DNA of 6,758 bases, taken from assembly GCA_900769555.1 (NCBI GenBank), contig CAAGHA010000016.1:1-6758 (forward strand). Reading direction: 5' to 3'. The position numbers and the translations under genes are program-made. The notes under the pieces are model-generated. The model saw only the letters and a program-made list of their open reading frames with translations, ran no database searches and had not been told where the DNA came from. Source of the DNA: Bacteroidales bacterium (GTDB lineage Bacteria; Bacteroidota; Bacteroidia; Bacteroidales; Paludibacteraceae). Shown here one piece after another: positions 5,921 to 6,758 of the stretch; position 1 is the first letter of the stretch, and each line of letters begins with the position of its first letter.

Positions 5921-5952
5921 CAAAGGTAGTGAATTATTTTGGATTGTGCAAA
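5921..5952 (-). promoter_or_regulatory. second Bacteroidetes-type promoter, upstream of the structured element
   Basis: On the minus strand TTTG (5952-5949), a 20-nt spacer and TACCTTTG (5928-5921) match the consensus exactly. The -7 box, its upstream bases (TTCAC or CTCAC) and the spacer length are nearly the same as at the operon promoter 257 bp downstream. It would transcribe the structured element at 5718-5914 and, on read-through, the operon. Confidence 0.82.
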
Positions 5953-5966
5953 TATTTTGGTTGAAA

Positions 5967-5987
5967 GTTTAGAGTTTAAGGTTTAGA
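5967..5987 (+). repeat. 7-bp tandem repeat, three copies
   Basis: GTTTAGA, GTTTAAG, GTTTAGA follow one another without gaps, with GTTTA starting at 5967, 5974 and 5981. The array lies about 15 bp upstream of the -33 box of the minus-strand promoter at 5921-5952. Confidence 0.75.
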
Positions 5988-6072
5988 GGCTTGGAATACC
6001 CGAATGTGATTCAGGATTAATAAACAAAGAGGAGATTGCGATATACTCAAAAATGCGAACGAAAAGCACAAT

Positions 6073-6156
6073 GTCAACTATCTTAGTAATATAGTCAACC
6101 TTTTTAGGAACGGGATCAACCTTTTCAGGAATAAAGTCAACCTTTTTAGGTTATCA
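6073..6156 (+). repeat. 21-bp tandem repeat, four copies
   Basis: Units start at 6073, 6094, 6115 and 6136, exactly 21 bp apart, with consensus (G/A)TCAACCTTTTTAGG plus about 6 variable bases. The first copy is the most diverged (GTCAACTATCTTAG). Twenty-one bases equal two helical turns and also seven codons, but neither strand gives a start codon with a convincing protein here. Confidence 0.85.
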
Positions 6157-6195
6157 ATCATTAAGAAACAGAACTTTTTTTCACAGGGAGCTGAT

Positions 6196-6239
6196 GCGGC
6201 GTTCTCTCGGTCGTCTCTCGGTCATCGGTCGGTAAAATA
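6196..6239 (+). repeat. 11-bp tandem repeat, first array of four units
   Basis: Units GCGGCGTTCTC, TCGGTCGTCTC, TCGGTCATCGG and TCGGTAAAATA start at 6196, 6207, 6218 and 6229. The consensus TCGGTCNTCTC is a C-rich version of the units in the second array 115 bp further on. The last unit decays after TCGGT. Confidence 0.75.
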
Positions 6240-6299
6240 AGGGAAGGTATAAGAGAAGTAAAAGGAACGGCAATCTTAATAAACAGCACTTTTTGGTGG

Positions 6300-6354
6300 T
6301 TGGGAGTTCTTTGGTCGTTCCTTGGTTCATCTTTGGTTCTTCGTTGGTCTTTAG
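6300..6354 (+). repeat. 11-bp tandem repeat, second array of five units
   Basis: Units TTGGGAGTTCT, TTGGTCGTTCC, TTGGTTCATCT, TTGGTTCTTCG and TTGGTCTTTAG start at 6300, 6311, 6322, 6333 and 6344, in exact 11-bp register. TTGG is invariant while the last positions vary. An extra TTGG at 6293 is out of register. Confidence 0.8.
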
Positions 6355-6486
6355 CAGTGCGCTTAAATACAAGGACAAAGGAACAGAATCTTAAGAAATA
6401 GCATATTTAGCATACCTCCGATCATTCTCTAAAAGAGTCAAAGGAATCTATGAAAACAAACTGATTTCGCAAAATATTCGATTTTA

Positions 6487-6518
6487 TTTGCATATATCCA
6501 AACTTTTTTGTACTTTTG
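6487..6518 (+). promoter_or_regulatory. Bacteroidetes-type promoter of the Fe-S scaffold gene
   Basis: The -33 box TTTG (6487-6490), a 20-nt spacer and the -7 box TACTTTTG (6511-6518) match the consensus exactly. Transcription should begin near 6525, giving a leader of about 120 nt before the ATG at 6644, long compared with the operon's. The short inverted pair GCAAA (6469-6473) and TTTGC (6487-6491) overlaps the -33 box but is too short to call an operator. Confidence 0.85.
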
Positions 6519-6594
6519 CACCCGAAATTGCGTGAACTCCGTTTTTGTGGGTAAAAGAGTTTCAATATTTTCCACATGCGTTGCGCTATTTCAA

Positions 6595-6616
6595 TGAAAC
6601 CCTGAAACTTTGAAAC
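6595..6616 (+). repeat. TGAAAC repeated three times at 8-bp spacing in the leader
   Basis: TGAAAC begins at 6595, 6603 and 6611, separated by CC and TT. An inverse copy, GTTTCA, lies at 6559-6564 in the same leader, so any of the three could close a loop with it. The array ends 27 nt before the start codon of the Fe-S scaffold gene. Confidence 0.6.
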
Positions 6617-6643
6617 AATTTAACTAATAAACTAACAAGAATT

Positions 6644-6758
6644 ATGATTTACAGCAAAGAGGTACAGGAAATGTGCCAAGTAGCTAAAGGACCTAACCAC
6701 GGTCCAGCTCCAATCCCAGAAGAGGGTAAGTGGGTGAAAGCTAAAGAGATCGCTGACA
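6644..6758 (+). CDS. NifU-like iron-sulfur cluster assembly scaffold protein, 5' end only
   Basis: The first 38 codons are present and the gene runs off the right edge. The protein begins MIYSKEVQEMCQVAKGPNHG and continues PAPIPEEGKWVKAKEIAD. From memory this closely matches the start of a conserved Bacteroides protein annotated as an iron-sulfur cluster assembly scaffold (NifU/IscU N-terminal family), usually followed by a gene for the so-called GGGtGRT protein. Scaffolds of this family build Fe-S clusters on conserved cysteines; those residues lie beyond the window and cannot be checked. The ATG follows the AT-rich stretch TAACTAATAAACTAAC and AAGAATT, without a strong Shine-Dalgarno site. 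It is transcribed away from the minus-strand operon and is probably unrelated to it. Identification rests on recall of the N-terminus. Confidence 0.75.
   Translation, partial: MIYSKEVQEMCQVAKGPNHGPAPIPEEGKWVKAKEIAD

Larger units (their letters stand above)
6157..6410 (+). repeat. diverged tandem repeat of about 115 bp, two copies plus a partial third
   Basis: The motif ATC(A)TTAAnAAAnAGnA begins at 6157, 6273 and 6388, steps of 116 and 115 bp. Each full copy holds this AT-rich head with a T run, then an array of 11-bp units, then an A/G-rich tail ending AAAGGAAC just before the next head. The arrays also line up at 115 bp (6196 with 6311). The third copy stops after its head. Alignment was done by eye. 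Confidence 0.65.
5953..6486. other. gene-free divergent intergenic region built of tandem repeats
   Basis: Between the minus-strand promoter at 5921-5952 and the plus-strand promoter at 6487-6518 I see no convincing gene. Open frames here, such as a 65-codon minus-strand frame at 6181-6378, read through repeat arrays and give low-complexity Arg/Glu/Thr-rich peptides. Most of the stretch consists of short tandem repeats listed separately. The remainder is AT-rich with no RNA gene I recognise. Confidence 0.75.

Noticed and set aside
6010..6237. Plus-strand open stretch reading VNLFRN repeats
   Set aside because: It has no ATG or plausible start and is explained by the 21-bp repeat being a multiple of three.
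6181..6378. 65-codon minus-strand frame
   Set aside because: It is a translation of the 11-bp arrays and their linkers (TERRPRERR and KTNEEPK stretches); no promoter or start context supports it.
5953..6486. CRISPR array
   Set aside because: Repeats are too short (7-21 bp), diverged and directly adjacent with no unique spacers of 30 bp or so, and there are no cas genes.

Overview
The window looks like a member of the Bacteroidales (Bacteroides/Prevotella type). Four promoters match the phylum's own consensus (TTTG, about 20 nt, then TAnnTTTG). Leaders are short and AT-rich, without clear Shine-Dalgarno sites. Two lipoproteins carry the LTSC lipobox common in this group, and the gene at the right edge matches, from memory, the start of a Bacteroides Fe-S scaffold protein.

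Layout. From 5637 down to 110 the minus strand holds nine tightly packed genes that look like one operon; gaps run from a 4-nt overlap to 31 nt. In transcription order they are: a 365-aa soluble protein with a possible winged-helix C-terminus (4540-5637); a tail-anchored protein with two degenerate J-domain-like repeats (3894-4535); a 126-aa soluble protein of unknown role (3500-3880); a membrane-anchored J-domain-like protein with an intact HPD (3046-3468); two small two-helix membrane proteins (2828-3034 and 2592-2831); a membrane-anchored protein with a TerB-like helical domain (1584-2576); and two lipoproteins (627-1568 and 110-598). Five of the nine are membrane proteins and two are lipoproteins, so the system probably works at the inner membrane and periplasm. 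Separate J-like and TerB-like proteins recall DjlA, which carries TM, TerB-like and J domains on one chain. The operon has no function known to me. A further minus-strand promoter at 69-98 serves something that continues past the left edge.

Upstream of the operon, 5718-5914 holds a GC-rich, highly foldable element with its own promoter (5921-5952). It is followed by the operon promoter (5664-5695). It could be a small RNA gene of roughly 200 nt or an attenuated leader, because one segment can pair in two mutually exclusive ways and one of those pairings ends in a U run.

From 5953 to 6486 I see no gene. The stretch holds stacked tandem repeats with periods of 7, 21, 11 and about 115 bp. After that a plus-strand promoter (6487-6518) and a leader of about 120 nt precede the first 38 codons of a NifU-like Fe-S scaffold gene (6644 to the end).
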